Under the pieces are notes generated by a model. It searched no databases. It saw only the letters and a program-made list of their open reading frames with translations, and had not been told where the DNA came from. Made by a program: the position numbers and the translations under genes. DNA of 64,000 nt from Pseudovirgaria hyperparasitica. Its lineage: Eukaryota > Ascomycota > Dothideomycetes > Acrospermales > Acrospermaceae. Below are positions 21,891 to 35,085 of the stretch, in pieces (the stretch's first letter is position 1; the number at the start of each line of letters is the position of its first letter). The stretch is taken from contig NW_022985549.1 in the NCBI RefSeq assembly GCF_010093815.1, positions 1,075,446-1,139,445 on the forward strand. Reading direction: 5' to 3'.

Positions 21891-24830
21891 TTGTTCAAGC
21901 TCTTTTGATGCGATTTACGTCAGGATATTAATGTTCTGACATGGGTAACAACCCTTCGTAGCGAACAGACGGTAAATATACATGACATCAACATGGTACA
22001 CAGCGTTGAACTCTTCTTCAGACAATCTTTGCAGCTCGGCAAGTTTGAGCCGATCGTCTCCACAAACCAATTGACCACCCTGTCGAAGGTCGACACATTG
22101 CACCGAAGAAGTATGGCGTCTCCATCCATGATGGTAAAAATTCGTGCGAAGCGTTATCGGCATGCCGCAGTTTCGGCATCTGTCCGTCAACCGCTACCGG
22201 CGCGAGTCGTAGAATCAGAACTCTCTCGCGGTTGGTTGAGTGCGTTTGCTTGCTAAGCACAAGGCCTAACATGTCCTATAGTCCAGCATTGTGTTAAGCG
22301 AAACCGGTATCTCGGAGTCATCAGAAGATCTGAAGATAGTTGTTGCGCATAGCATGCTGGCCGATGGTCTCGGGACTCCGATGGAGTCATAGGGATCCAT
22401 ATTCACTATGGAGAGAGAGCAAGGAAAGGAACTTCGTGCACGGACCACCGATTGGCTTTAACCGCGATGAGATGCCGATGTTTTTGCCTTCCATCTCGGT
22501 CAATATCAACGGTTGATGTTTTGTCAAGCTTTCAAACAGACCTAATAAGCGGCTTAAGGGCGACTTGACGACAAATTACTAGACGACTGCAGCTGCATGA
22601 TCAAGCTCTTTATTCCGAAGATCTCTGGTTTCCTCTCTATGCCCACGCAGAGATACCTGCCTACCATAGGTACTCTTCTTGACAGATCACCGTTGGGTCA
22701 TGAAGGGACGTCTCAGAACGTGATATTACATAACACACCGGTCCTATGCCTTCTTCTTTTCCAGAAAAGTATGGCATTTAGTCGATGATGCGTCCATCTT
22801 TCGGTGGAGGGAAGAAGAGTACCACAGTTACGGCCTTGTGCGACAATTGACACACTTCTTTATGAGCATGCGACCCGCCTGCAAGGCAGTTGGTAGTAGA
22901 CAAGACACGACGTACTTCCGAGTTCCAAGGTTTATGAATGTCAATTCACACGAAGGGCTAGCATCTCCCCGACGCTGGAAGGCTACGCATACTTCGATCT
23001 GCCGACCGTCCAAGTATGACCGCAGCGCAAAACGGCCCGAAGAGTCTTCTTCAGAAGATCATAAGATTGACAACATCCTATTATATTCAAGTTGTAACCA
23101 TCGACAAGCTTCCGTCTTCATTACTTCGTGTTAATGCTTTGCATTCTCATTATGTCGGCCTACAGCATAGAAGTTGCAACATGACCTCGCCGTATCTACA
23201 TGCCGTACTTCCAGTCTTACAGATGACCTGATCTGACAATATGTAGTACTTCCTAATTTTCCACTGCGCGGGGATACATAATACGATTGCAACACTTACG
23301 CGGGTCGTCGGACGTAAATTACGAAAGAATCCAGATCCGCATATCATGGCTATTCACAAATGTATCTCGATTTAGCGTCATTGAAGCATTCTCCCAGAAC
23401 CCGACGGACTGAGGAAAGCTGTAAACATCACCACATATCATTGTCTCCCAATCGATAACAACTTGAATATATTGTTGCTCGAAGGTAGCTAGTATCTCTA
23501 AGAATGACGATCCCCACCGCATCAGGCTTCCTCTCCCAACAATCAGTGTGGTCTGTCTGCATGGTACCCTGGGCATTCGGTGCACGAATACCTAATTTTG
23601 GCAGATCTTTTAAAATCCTTCGTGGAATTGCCAAGGCGCCAGACATGCAAATCAGGTAAAATCAGGTAAAATCAGCCAAAGAGCAATCTTAACCTAGGCA
23701 GATCCCAGTCGTACAATACTGTATGGTGTGGTATTTGTCGACAGGTTGTCTAGAGCATCAATCCTTACATGAAGAAGCTTCTTCGGGTTTTCGATCCTAC
23801 TGCAGACACGTGTTGTTTGGTTGTATTACCTTCTATCTGCCATAATACATGAATTTGACCTTGATCAGTCTCGTCGTACCAACGAGGGGACCTGCACGTT
23901 TCTCCCGAGGGTCCCAGCTTCGTCCGTGTGTGATCCTTCATGTTGCAGCAAGTGGTAAGGTGAACGCGTGTCTGTTCATGCCCATTCTTGGGGCCAAGAG
24001 CCGTTATAACATTCATGCATCCACGATGTAGCCTCAGCAGAAAAATCTTATCACGAGATCGGGTCCTGACTACCAGAGGAAGATAGCAGCGTTCGCTAGG
24101 CAGTCCTCTATGGGAAGCTCATATGGGCTGCTACTATTATTAAACCGCAGTTTTCAATTCGTCTACGTTCTGCATGATAAATTCTCCCTATAGCATCACT
24201 TGGGATTCAGTAGTACTGAAGATCGGGCTTGCAAACCAACGCAACACATGTGATTCGCTGATCCAATCGATGCAATGAACCATCATGTATACCATGCTTT
24301 CGGAGCCGATGGCATAAATAGCCTCGTGGAGCACTGGAAGCCCGTCACGACATCCTTTTTCCAGCTTTCTGGACCAACCGCCAAGCTATAAATATTTCAC
24401 CGGTCTTGTCGCACTGCTGCTCACATGCGAATTGCTGACAGCTGCAACGTGGAAGGATAATAGTCGTATCGCAGATGCCGATATCGTGACTATTGAAAGA
24501 TGACATATACGAGAACTTGGCTGCGTCTTTGCAGATCTTCAGGGTGGCTTCAGTCCATAGAACCGTTGTGTTACGAATAGCCCCTGTCGTTCCAGAACCG
24601 CGTTGAGGCTGGGTTCAGTATCATACGATAATATACACGACAAGCACATCATGCGATGGAATCCTTGCCTATTACTTGGAGCTTACATTGGGATGCGAGG
24701 CTAATTTTCTATAACACTTATATGAAATCAGCTGCTCAACTCTAATGCCTATATAGCTGAATCGCATTCGCGGAGACACTTTTCTCAATCTACGATACTC
24801 AACCTCAAGCTTTAGTTCGTTTCTTCAAGG
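21891..24830. other. 2.9-kb gene-poor region between divergent MFS and tyrosinase genes
   Basis: No reading frame here has recognisable content. Visible items are a 10-bp direct repeat (AAATCAGGTA, between two and three copies, near 23649-23675) and TATA-like stretches near 24385 and 24750 on the tyrosinase side. It is not obviously AT-rich, so it does not look like RIP-degraded repeat DNA by eye. Confidence 0.5.
24750..24756 (+). promoter_or_regulatory. TATA-like element of the tyrosinase gene
   Basis: TATATAG lies 75 bp upstream of the tyrosinase ATG and is followed by a pyrimidine-rich leader. Called from motif and spacing only. Confidence 0.4.
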
Positions 24831-26721
24831 ATGGTTTCAAGCTCGCTTGGGATCTTTGCTGTCGTAGCATTTATTACCAGTGTTGTATTAGGCTCTCCCA
24901 ATCCGGTATCCAATGCCCGACGACAGCAAAATTTCCTCGCCGTTACAGGAGCAACGGTGGGTGGCACGCAGCCTCGCATAGAGATACGCGATCTCAAATC
25001 TCAGCCTGAAGCATGGAACCTCTTCCTCCTTGCGTGGGCAAGATTCCAGGCTATGGATCAGAATGCGCGAAGTTCATATTATCAAATTGCTGGTATGTGC
25101 CATGTGTCTACTCCCCTGTACTTACTGACAAAGCTTGAGGTATTCATGGCCAGCCGAATGTTGCATGGGATGGCGTGCAATCCACAGGCGTGACGAACGC
25201 TGGATACTGCCTCCATGGGTCTAATTTGTTTGGTACTTGGCACAAACCCTATCTTGCACTGTTCGAGGTAGGCTGTTGTTGTCGATATTCATCGTGATCA
25301 AAACTCACAGTCAGGGGTAACAGCAAGTCCTGAGTCTTCGGGCACGCGAGATCGCAGCTGAATTCCCAGCGGGTGCCAAACGTGATAGATATGTCCAAGA
25401 GGCCGCAAAGCTGCGTTTGCCATACTGGGACTGGGGCCTCGAGTCGTCGAACCACGACGTTCTGCCAGACGTCATGACAGATGCCACCGCTAGCGTAACG
25501 TTTCCAAACGGCACAACCACCGATATACCCAACCCGCTTCTTCGCTACAGCTTCCATCCGCTCCCTCCCAATGTCTTCAGCTCTCCATGGAGTGATCGCA
25601 ATGTCACATGGCGCACTTCTCCAACGGAGGCTGACGACATCGCGGCCATCGAATCACGGCTCAGCGGGGAGAACACCAACATCCGCACGACGCTCTATCA
25701 GATTCTCACACAGTATCAAAGCTTCAACCAGTTCAGTAACACCGGTAGCGAACAGAGCTTGTACGGCAGTCTAGAAGGTATCCACAACAATATCCACAGC
25801 ACATTCAACGGGGGACACATGGGCGCCGTTCCTGTCGCAGCATTCGACCCGTTATTCTGGGTCCATCACGCAAACGTAGACCGCATCATGCACATCTTCA
25901 TGAAGTTATATCCAGACACCTACGTCACCCCCTACGAACAAAGCATTCCCTCGTTTATGGCAAGGCGCGGCCAAGTATACAATGCCGGAACACGTAGGCG
26001 CCCCTTTCCCATCCTATCCCCCCAATCTCCCGTCTTCCTAACGCATCTCATAGCACTCTGGCCCTTCCATAGCACTTCCTCCGGCGAATTCTGGACCTCG
26101 AACTCAATTCGCCCGACAACCGTTAATCACTACACCTACCCGGAGCTCGCCGATAACCCGTCCAACGAAACGCTCAAAGCCCGCATCAACGCCCTGTACC
26201 GCCCAATGGCCACATCTGTGGCATCACCAAACTCGCGTGCTGCTCCGCGCGCATATCTCGCCGTCGTCGATGCCCCGCTCACGCTCGCCCAGGATGACGC
26301 CATGGGTGGTATCTATTCCATCGACATATTCCTCGGGCCTGGCACAGCCTCCTCTCCGCCGCTCCGCTGGCCGACCGATAGCTCATACGTTGGCAGTACG
26401 GTTTTCCTGGGGAACGCACGGGGTGCGCAGGGAGACGTGGTGCGGAACAGTGTGGAGTTGACACAGGCGCTAAAGGAGAGGTTCGATAGAGGGCAGCTGA
26501 GTGCGTTGGATCAGGACAGTGTTTTGGCTTATCTGAAAGATAACTTGAGCTGGCGAGTGGAGCAGGAGGGTGTCGAGTTGGATGTTGGCAGTGTGAGCGG
26601 GCTGAGGATTAGCGTGAGGAGTACGGAGGTGAGTGAGGGTGGGGATGGGTTCCCGAAGTTTGGGGACTGGAGTGAGCATGGGGAAATCACTACTGGAAGG
26701 CCGGGTGGTGTCAAACTCTGA
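24831..26721 (+). CDS. Tyrosinase (type-3 copper monophenol oxidase)
   Basis: Exons 24831-25092, 25140-25267 and 25324-26721 give 595 residues. The N-terminus has a hydrophobic segment (GIFAVVAFITSVVLG) that looks like a signal peptide. CuA ligands: His90 (GIHGQP), His113 in the CLH motif, where Cys111 would form the thioether, and His122 (TWHKPYLALFE). CuB ligands: His284 and His288 (EGIHNNIH) and His311/312 (FWVHHANVDR). The enzyme hydroxylates monophenols and oxidises diphenols to quinones, the entry to tyrosinase-type melanin. A long C-terminal region without copper ligands probably shields the active site until processed, as known for fungal tyrosinases. WHKPY replaces the commoner WHRPY. 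Codon use flips from C/A-ending to G-ending near 26385. Confidence 0.93.
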
Positions 26722-29111
26722 AGGACAGCTAGAGCTATGATTTTAAGAAGTGCGTGACGAGAGACATTGTCCTTGATTCGATCTCGTAGTATACAGTCCG
26801 TAGTAGACTTCCCACAGGCAAATATAACTGTAGCGACATGCCTACGCACTCCCATTCTTCAAAAACCAAACAGAAACAACACTGCTGCCTGATTCACCGC
26901 TAAAATCGAGGTCGTCGAAAATTCAACAAAAAATCAAAATCTACAATCCAGTGGTATTGAACCGCTGGCTTGTAGGAACCATAAGTTGTATGGAATTTGT
27001 CTTTGATCACAATTAAGAATCTGCGCGTTTATGACTTTACACCATTAGTGCTGCTGACTGAAAGTGTAGATATTTTGTTAAATTATATAGTCAGTCAAAA
27101 GTTTCAAGAATTTGGATGTCAGAGGGGGACGGAAGATGAGTACTTGATTGCGTGATTGTGTCACAGTGTTGAATTTATTTCTGTCTTGGGCTTGTCTTGT
27201 TCACTTGAGTCCCTGCTTGACCTGTGCACAGCGAAATGACATAGTTTTTGACAGCTCTTCAGATTCAGACTACCAGCAGCAGTAACACCTAATTGAAAGG
27301 GCTTGCACACCTCCATTTTCCATCTCTATCTCACCACACGACTATTTTCACCGTAATCAAACCCGATATTTCTCCCTCAACCTCCATCCACATAGCGCAG
27401 TAGCATCACAACTTGCACACAATTAAACCCTTCCCAACGCCACGCTCTCACCAAACCCGTATGCTAAGACTCAGATAGATACTACTCACTATTTCTTACC
27501 TACCCATATGGCTACACACTCAGAATCAATGACCTCGCACGATATCATCTGCGTACTTTCTTCTGTGTATTCATTCATGCACAATCGCGCATGACATGAC
27601 ATGATATGCGCGACAAGGGAGAGGGTGTCTCCGAGCAAGAAAGAAAGCAAGCAAGCAAGCATAGTCGCTTCCCCGTGCTATGCTCAAATTCCAACCCGTC
27701 CATCCATCTACATCCCACCCTTAGTCCCCATTAACCCCATTTACCCAACGCCCCAACGCCAGCATCCATCTCGAGCATGAACAAGCCGTTCCACAAAACC
27801 ACCCCCTTCCACCCCCACATATCTAAGCCGGAGCAAAGCGCCTCAAGGGGGTGGATCTAGGTCGCACGTGGAGGGCACGTGGAGGCCTATTCCATGTCAG
27901 TCTCGAAACAGTTGTACGTGTTGTTCATTGGTGGAGTGAGTGAGAAGGAAGGAAGGAAGGAAGGAAAGAAGAAGAAGAAGAAGTAGATGAAGAAAGGATC
28001 TCGGAAGGATCGATCGCTAGCACGTGAAAAAAAGAGAACCACTACGGTTTGATGTCCAGTCGGATAAAGAAAGGCGGATGGTTTGTTTCGGCAGAGCCTT
28101 CGTGGTCTGTTTGGGATTTGTAACTTGTGATTGATGAATGGATTGGGATTGTTGGATCGGGATTGATGCTGGTCCGTGGGCTTGTTTCGGAGATCCTTCG
28201 TGGTTGTTGTAGTGGATGGATGGGATTGATATTGTGGGGATGGCAAGAGCGCGATATGGAGACTTTCGGTATTTTGTCGTTCGTGCAATGACTGTGACGG
28301 ACCGACCCATGGACGGCCTGGCGATAGGTAGTGAGCTAGAATGACAGCATGCTGTGCATGTTTCATCTCCTCAAACATTGTGTCTGTGGGGCGGAGAAGT
28401 GCGAAATGCTGAAACAGGTGTGGCCTAGCTTGATTGCTGAGAGGAGGATCTATCCTGCTCAATTTGCCTCACATATTTCATTCGGCGTACACGGTAAAAC
28501 ACGGGTGTTACAGAAGATAGAGAATTAAACGACTATTCATTTGGTATCAGACAGGACATCCCGACGTCCCCAGAATGAAAGGGGACGCTTCACTCCGTTT
28601 CCACAGGCTAGCTAGCACAACAGTCAATCTCACCGTCTCACTTCGCTCAAGTATACAGATCGCATATTAGTAGATCGAAAATTCAGCCCTGACCACTCTC
28701 TATCACAAGACAGTACAGTGGCGGTCTAAGAGAAGGGCAAGGATACCTGAGAAACGAGGCAAGCTGATTGTGAAGATTCCCTGTTCCCAGTCAAATGCCC
28801 TCCATATATCGTTTGCCTTGCGTTGCGTTTCCGTGTCGTTGCGGGATAAGGAGGTAACAGGGAGAGATAAGAAAGATTCAGATTTTCGACAGAACGCCAG
28901 TATATGAGTATAAGAAACCCGCCGAATGCGCGTACGCAGATGATCTCGATGATGGCATATGAGAATGGGTAGGTTCGTCGTTATTGCTGCAAGTCGAAAG
29001 CCCCTAGGATGGTCCCAGGAAATGTGAGGATATGAGAAATTACAACCGCTGTATTGTCTTCGTAGTTTATTACTTTTCCAACGTGGCGCGTTTATCGTCG
29101 CTTGGCTTGTA
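26722..29111. other. 2.4-kb intergenic region between convergent genes
   Basis: Contains a purine-rich GGAA/GAA tract (about 27940-27990) and a short AAGC repeat near 27640-27660. A 191-codon minus-strand frame (28462-27887) is low-complexity, runs through the purine tract as a poly-Phe stretch, and is not credible as a gene. Confidence 0.5.
27940..27990. repeat. Polypurine tract (GGAA)n/(GAA)n
   Basis: An almost pure purine stretch of GGAA units passing into GAA units on the + strand, between two convergent gene ends. Confidence 0.8.
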
Positions 29112-30363
29112 TCATATTAAACCGCACATTCTAAGGTTCTCTTGGATTATGATATCTATGAATCATCAGTCGTGTTTCATTTGGGACAGGAGGGTAATGA
29201 CGTACCGTTGACAGCAGCCATAACGAAGCGAATCTGCATGGTGTCGGTAGCACATGTAAAGTGCGTGTATATTTGCTTGGTCTCATGTTGATTAAGGGAG
29301 ACAAAGCGGTTCAGGATATAGTCGCAAGCCGCGGCATAATCGGCACCACCTTCGTAATCGGGGAAGTAGTTCTTCATTGGACTGACCGGTAGCTTCTCTT
29401 TGAATCGATCGATCTTATTGAGAAAGAGAATGATGGAAGTCTTGACGAACCATCTTGAATTGCAGATGGAGTCGAATAATGTGAGAGCTTCTTGCATACG
29501 GTTGACAGTTTCATCCTCGAAGAGAAGCTGGTCGTATTCGGAAATGGCGACGAGGAAAAGAATGGTTGTGACATTCTCGAAGCAGTGGATCCACTTCTTT
29601 CGCTCAGATCGCTGACCACCAACATCGAACATGCGGTATGTCAAGTCACCGATGATAAAGGTAGTCTCAGTGATACCGGTCGTCTTGACACGCGACCGGA
29701 GAACATCCTGATCGTTGGGGATGTAATCGGGAGCCGCAATACGCTCAATGGAATCAAAGTAGCTGAGATTTGGGTCAGAAATGCGCATCCGGGCGATTGA
29801 AAATTGGTCTATCTGTGGGGATGTGCAAGAGAATAACTCACTATTTGGCGGAATCATTGAGTTGGTACTCTCGTGACCGACTGAAACACGATTGAACGCC
29901 AGCGTCTTTCCAGAGAACGCTAATGGCGTTACCGACCTCTGGCGGAAGGCTTTCACCTTCAATCTGACCTGGCTGCATGAAGATAGTCTGGACGTGGTAC
30001 TCGGCGCGCTGGTCGTCTAGGGGTAGCTCTAGTGACTCCATAGCCTCGAGAATCACCCTGATAGATGCCACTGTGTTGCTGAAGATGATCTCCTTGAAAG
30101 ACTCTCGCTCATCCCTTGAGTAGCCGCCTTCGTGGATAAGCTTCATCTGTTTCAAGATGGTAGACTTTCCAGATTCACCAGCACCTATCGTTCCATCAGT
30201 AAGAGCTCCGAAGCATTCGGTAGTAGCGCGAATGGCAGTACGCACCGAGAAGAAGCATCTTAATCTCATTTCGTTGCATCATCTTATCGCGCTTGAGCTG
30301 ATTTTCAATCTCCTCATTGCGGGCCTTCCCCTCCTTCTCTTCTGTGCTCATGCCACAACCCAT
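29112..30363 (-). CDS. fadA: Heterotrimeric G protein alpha subunit, group I (FadA/GNA-1/MagB type)
   Basis: Exons (minus) 30363-30246, 30184-29842, 29762-29206 and 29155-29112 give 353 residues, the canonical length. The N-terminus MGCGMSTEEKEGKARNEE carries Gly2 and Cys3 for myristoylation and palmitoylation. Nucleotide-binding motifs: GAGESGKS (P-loop, 40-47), RVKTTGI (switch I), DVGGQRSERKKW (switch II), NKID and TCATDT. The C-terminus is IIIQENLRMCGLI, with the Cys at position -4 that is the pertussis-toxin site in Gi proteins. It should couple seven-helix receptors to cAMP and MAP-kinase signalling for growth, conidiation and mating at the plasma membrane. All introns are GT-AG and phases fit; the last exon is only 44 nt. 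Confidence 0.97.
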
Positions 30364-33300
30364 TGTGATTGTGTTTGTTGATTCTTTCGTATGATGAGGA
30401 AGGTGGCAGTATAGAGATGAGTGGAGCCGTGAAGGACCGGCAAGTGAACGGACTGCTGCAAAGCGATAGCGTTAGCAAGGACTTTGTCCGATATTCTGAT
30501 CAGCGCTGCAGCCGAGCGATATATATGCACAAGTAATTGCACAAATCATTGAGTAGGACCGGTTACAATTGGGGATAAATGCGAAGTGGTCTGGCAGATA
30601 CTGAGTGCCTTGACCGCAGGCGTTCAGGGGATGAAGCAAGGGAACAGGGTCGCGATGATAGCTGCAGGGACTTACATGAAGCAAATTTGACAGACGCCTA
30701 ATCGCAAAGAGCAAGCAGTAATAAAACTGGCTGGCGGTGAGTTTGGTGATGGGAAGAGACGGTGATGAAGCTGCAGTTGGTGTAATAGTACGGTAGGACT
30801 GAGTGGACAGGCTGGTGCGAAGTTGCCAGCGGACGTGTAAGCGACGGCGTACCAGACAGCACAAAGGGTATCTTTGAGGGCGAATGTGCTGCTTGAACGA
30901 GACAGAGATGATTGAGGCTCTCTGTGATGTAACTCGCCAGGCTCTGATGCGCAAGAGAATGAAGAAGAGTTGATGATGTTCGGAGGGAGTAGAGCGAAGA
31001 AGACGAACGGGCTTGGAGTTGTTCAAGGAGCAAGTAGAGCGAGTAGGGCGAGTAGGGCGAGTAGTAGTGTGAAGGGACGTCTTGGTTGGCGATGGGATTG
31101 GATTGGTAAGGGCCTGTGCCTACTAGCTGTCGGGTACTAAACTGCCTAAAGAGCTAGCTGAGGGGTGGGTCCTGGGCTAGGGAGTGCACTAATAAGAGCC
31201 TAGGTAGTTCAGCGAACCTACGTTTTTTAGGGGGAGGCAGAGGAGGAGGCTGGGTGGGTGCTGGGGCCTGGCGCGATTCGCGAAAGCGAGATGCGACGAC
31301 CACTTGAAGCCTCGAAGCTGGAACACTGGCTTGTTGCTTGGCGTGTCCGTGTGTGTCTCGGGCTGGCCAGGTGCAGGTGCTGTGTGCTGGTCCAGGTTAC
31401 AGTCTCCTTATCCATCTCATTAGTTACTATTACACTACTTATTTCCTCTCTGTTCTCGCTTGCTTGTTTTTCGGATTGGTTTGGACACTGGCCGCATTGG
31501 GTAACGCTGGAGGAGCACATGGTGATTGCATGCTCCCTATCAATCTGACCACTCTTTGGGAGAGAGAATGGACTGGGCTCTCTTGGTGGAGAGAGCAGGC
31601 TGAACTCTACTACCACTGAACCGACAAACTCTTTCATCGATTCAACACTCAACACACCAACTACACCCACTTGCTCTCAACACGCTTTGCTCGAGCCTTT
31701 GCCACCCGTTCGGCATAGTGCAATTATGAGATATGATGCCCTCACACGCTACATTGCATAACACAACACCCTTCCATCCTTTGCTGATCTCACACCAAGC
31801 ACCAGAATCCTTCATCTCATTCACCTGCCAAAGATCAGGATGATAAGGCCGTAACAATCGAGGGCTCAAGACGATGCCTGGGGCTGAAGATACTCAGCGC
31901 CAGGCCATCGGCCGGGATCATAAATTAATAATAGACGGAGTCGAAGAGGACGAGCCTTCTCATTTGCTGGCTCCCCTTAGCGAAACCCTCCGATCAGCAC
32001 GGCGTCGCGCATCCTAACTCCCATTCCGCGGCCTCATATACATTGCAAACCATTTATTCCAACATCTATCCCGGCAATATACTCGTTTCGTCACCGCTAG
32101 TTCACCACTCTCAGAACGTTATATGATACTAAGACGGTAGCAAGAGCCTAATTATAGCTTGGTCCTACCCAAGTTTCGTGCAGTGTTCGGATGACCCGGC
32201 GTTTACGTTCTTCGGCACAAGTCAGTGCCTCTTTTTCATCTCCCGCCCTTCTAGAATCTGACTAGAAGTGGCCCCAATGAGCAGCCTTTTGTCTCGACTT
32301 CGATCGCTGTTTAGCTCGGTCGTTGAGACGTCCAGCTTATGTGTACTTCTCACATCCTTTGCATTGTGTGGCAATGTCATACTACCAGTCTCCATGACCA
32401 AACAACTAATTATGTTGTGGTTGAAGGCATCTGCATTGTGAGACCGCCCTCAATCGGAGTTGGCAGTATAGGGAGCAGTTTCCAATAGGAGAATACCCCT
32501 GGAGCGTGGCACTCCCAAGCTGCACGAAGCTTGACGTGATGGAGACGAATAAAAGACAAACCATGATTCATTTTCTCGGAACGCGATCGTTTCCGTCGAT
32601 TGCATCCACTTTTTCCCACTCTTCTTTGGGCTAGAATGTCCCGTCCGATCGTTGCTCCATAAACCGATCCTATACTATGGGGTACGTACCATCCTCCATG
32701 ACTCGCCTATACTGAAAGGCTTCATCGTAGTCAAAGTATGAACGACTGTACCTGGCACTGCTCTCAAGCCAGCCAATTTCCCCGACTCAGGCTGCAAACA
32801 AGCTACAGCTTATTCCTTAGTTTGCCGGTAGCACCCAATCGCTGTTTGCCCTACGACTTCTACACACGTTTCTCCACGAGCCGCGTCACATTCGGTTGAT
32901 CCCGTTTGTCAAAGGACTGGCCTTGCAGCTTGCATGAATGCACATCTTGCGTTGGAGTTCTGTTACATATCATGTATAGTGCCCTTGTCGATAGGAAACT
33001 CGTACTTCAGCTGACCTCTTACTCGGCAAGAGCTCACATCATGTATGTGACCTGAGTCTCGTGCATATGTACCTCTCATACAGAATAACGATCTTCAGCA
33101 TGTTGGACACGTCCACAAACTGACACATCGGGGGCCAAACTGGCCTCCACATAACACGCACTCATTGACAAATACCACATTGCGTCGTTCGACATGTCAC
33201 CTACGTCGAGCGATCTACACAGGTCTTGTTGGAATATCAAAGAGGCTGCAGCATTTGCGCTCGACATACTTCGCTATACATGATCTACGAGACAAAGACC

Positions 33301-34431
33301 GCGTTTGGGATACCGGTATGTTCTACGGCACATGCGATTCACGCCCATGGGACCGTACCGCATTGTTTGAATCGTTCTCAAAATGATCAAAGATAAGAAT
33401 TAGTTCAGTTTACGAACAATTAGACATCCAGAAGTTTCGGTCGCGTGTAGTCCTTTTGGCATTTTGCACAAGCAATCAGCGCTGAATCGAAGATGAAAAT
33501 GTTCTTTTTTTTCGGCCCCGCCGCGGTACCCGTCTGATCTTCACGGACGGGCGGGACTGACGGACAGATGCAATGCATCTGTAATACCGCCTATCAATAG
33601 CTGATGTCGAGCAGACTAAACGTCCAACGCTGTACTCACAGAGACCGAAAGATGGAAGTCATTGGCACTTGACTAGACGTCAAACACGTGAACAAGACTT
33701 CGGATCACCAAAAATGGTTCTGCGTCAGTGTGAGAGGAGACGGCATGTTGAATGCATGCTTAGCGAAGTCTTCCACCTATCCATGTCCTCTACGTATGAT
33801 CCGACACATCCCGACTCTCGACTGTACACTGTGCTCCAGTCTATCGGCTTTGTCGTCAAGTTTTGCGGTAGATTTACTGTTCAGGGAATATATCCAGGTA
33901 GGTAGTCATAATTTTTCTCCAGATTTACATCCAGACAGACTGCTGTAACTCACCAGATATCGATATATCTTTCTTCGTCTTCGCTACGCATCACGTGCTC
34001 CACTTTCCACGAAATGGTTTGAGGTGCAATAGAGACCTGTTTTGTTTCAGCCTGCTAATCTACGCGTTATGTGAAGGTATGATGTTCTCGCTGCTGACTG
34101 CCGGCTCTGTAGCACTTGTTATAAACAGTCATGCAATGCAATGCACCATGACTTTTCGCCACGTCCTATAGCTGAAGATACGTAAAATTAGAACGTGCAT
34201 AGCATCCATCCATCCGTCTCACAAGTCACAAAAAGTTCTTCGCTGCTTCTCGCCCCTGCCTCGGACCTGGAGATCGCCTTGGTGCTTCACAGTGTTATTG
34301 TATCCGAATTCGTCGTCGACATCACATTGAACTTTTGCTTTCCAACTTTTCAGTTCACCGTGGTTGGCTATCCTATTTATGGGTGACCGCGACTAGCTAT
34401 TCCCAGATAGCAAGCACGCTGCAAAATTAAG
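30364..34431. other. 4.1-kb gene-poor region upstream of G-alpha
   Basis: The first kilobase (30364 to about 31400) is the probable promoter and long leader of the G-alpha gene, with many short frames in both directions and a small GAGTAGGGC tandem repeat near 31036-31066. Beyond that to 34431 I see no gene, repeat family or RNA gene. A long leader with an upstream intron is possible but cannot be shown from sequence alone. Confidence 0.45.
31036..31066. repeat. Short tandem repeat, GAGTAGGGC unit
   Basis: About three imperfect copies of a 9-bp unit in the probable promoter of the G-alpha gene. Confidence 0.7.
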
Positions 34432-35085
34432 TCAAACAGGGCTGATCGCAGCCTTGGACGCGCGATCTAGCGCAATTGCGCACATGGCCTCAATCGCCTC
34501 CTCGCGTTCCTTGACTATATCGCCACGCGCAATTCGAGCACGCATATCTGCCAGAATATCCGGTAGCGGACGCCCGGCAACGAAGACCCTGTGTGCTCAT
34601 AGTTAGCAAACCTTTCTCTTTCTCTCCCTCCTTCTCTACTCCTAACCCCAGGTTTGGCAGCAGGCGAATAAACAAGCAAGCAGACCAAAAAAAGGCACTC
34701 ACACATATCGCAACCCCGGAAACGCATCCTCATACCGCGCATTTAGACGCTGCAACTCAGCCTGATCGCCCGTCAGACTGCCTTGCTCGCCCTTGCTCTG
34801 ACCCTGAACGCCCTTTTCGCCGAGGCGGGGGTGGCTGCCGAGAATTTGCTCGAGGGTGTGAAGGTGAGGTGGGGACGTGAGGGCGCGGGTGGCGAGGGCA
34901 AGCAGGGTGGTGCGGATGCTTGATATGAGGGCTGGGTAGGATTCGAAAGGTGGTGATTGCGGGAGTGGGGTGAGGAGGGTGTGGAGGGCCTGGGAGGGCT
35001 CGAAGAGGAGGGAGAGGACGGTGGTTTGGGTAGGTGTTGGGAGGAGGGCGAGGTGAGATATTGGTGGAAGGGTTGGGGTTGTCAT
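34432..35085 (-). CDS. OHCU decarboxylase (ureidoimidazoline decarboxylase)
   Basis: Exons (minus) 35085-34703 and 34588-34432 (114-nt intron, GTGAGT donor, phase 2) give 179 residues. The family signature is clear: SHPRLGEKG with catalytic His85, SKGEQ, LTGDQAELQRLNARYEDAF and VVFVAGRPLPDILADMRARI. The enzyme converts 2-oxo-4-hydroxy-4-carboxy-5-ureidoimidazoline to S-allantoin, the last step of uric acid oxidation after urate oxidase and HIU hydrolase. No peroxisomal SKL-type C-terminus is present (the protein ends in ISPV), so its location is uncertain. No other purine-catabolism gene lies in the window. The coding strand is C-rich in the first two thirds and switches to G/T-rich near 34810. 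Confidence 0.9.

Noticed and set aside
20083-26721. Possible secondary-metabolite cluster formed by the MFS transporter and tyrosinase
   Set aside because: Only two genes, 2.9 kb apart, with no synthase, tailoring enzyme or pathway regulator between or beside them.
27887-28462. 191-codon minus-strand frame in the intergenic region downstream of tyrosinase
   Set aside because: It runs through a polypurine tract as poly-Phe, is low-complexity and lacks family features or splice partners.
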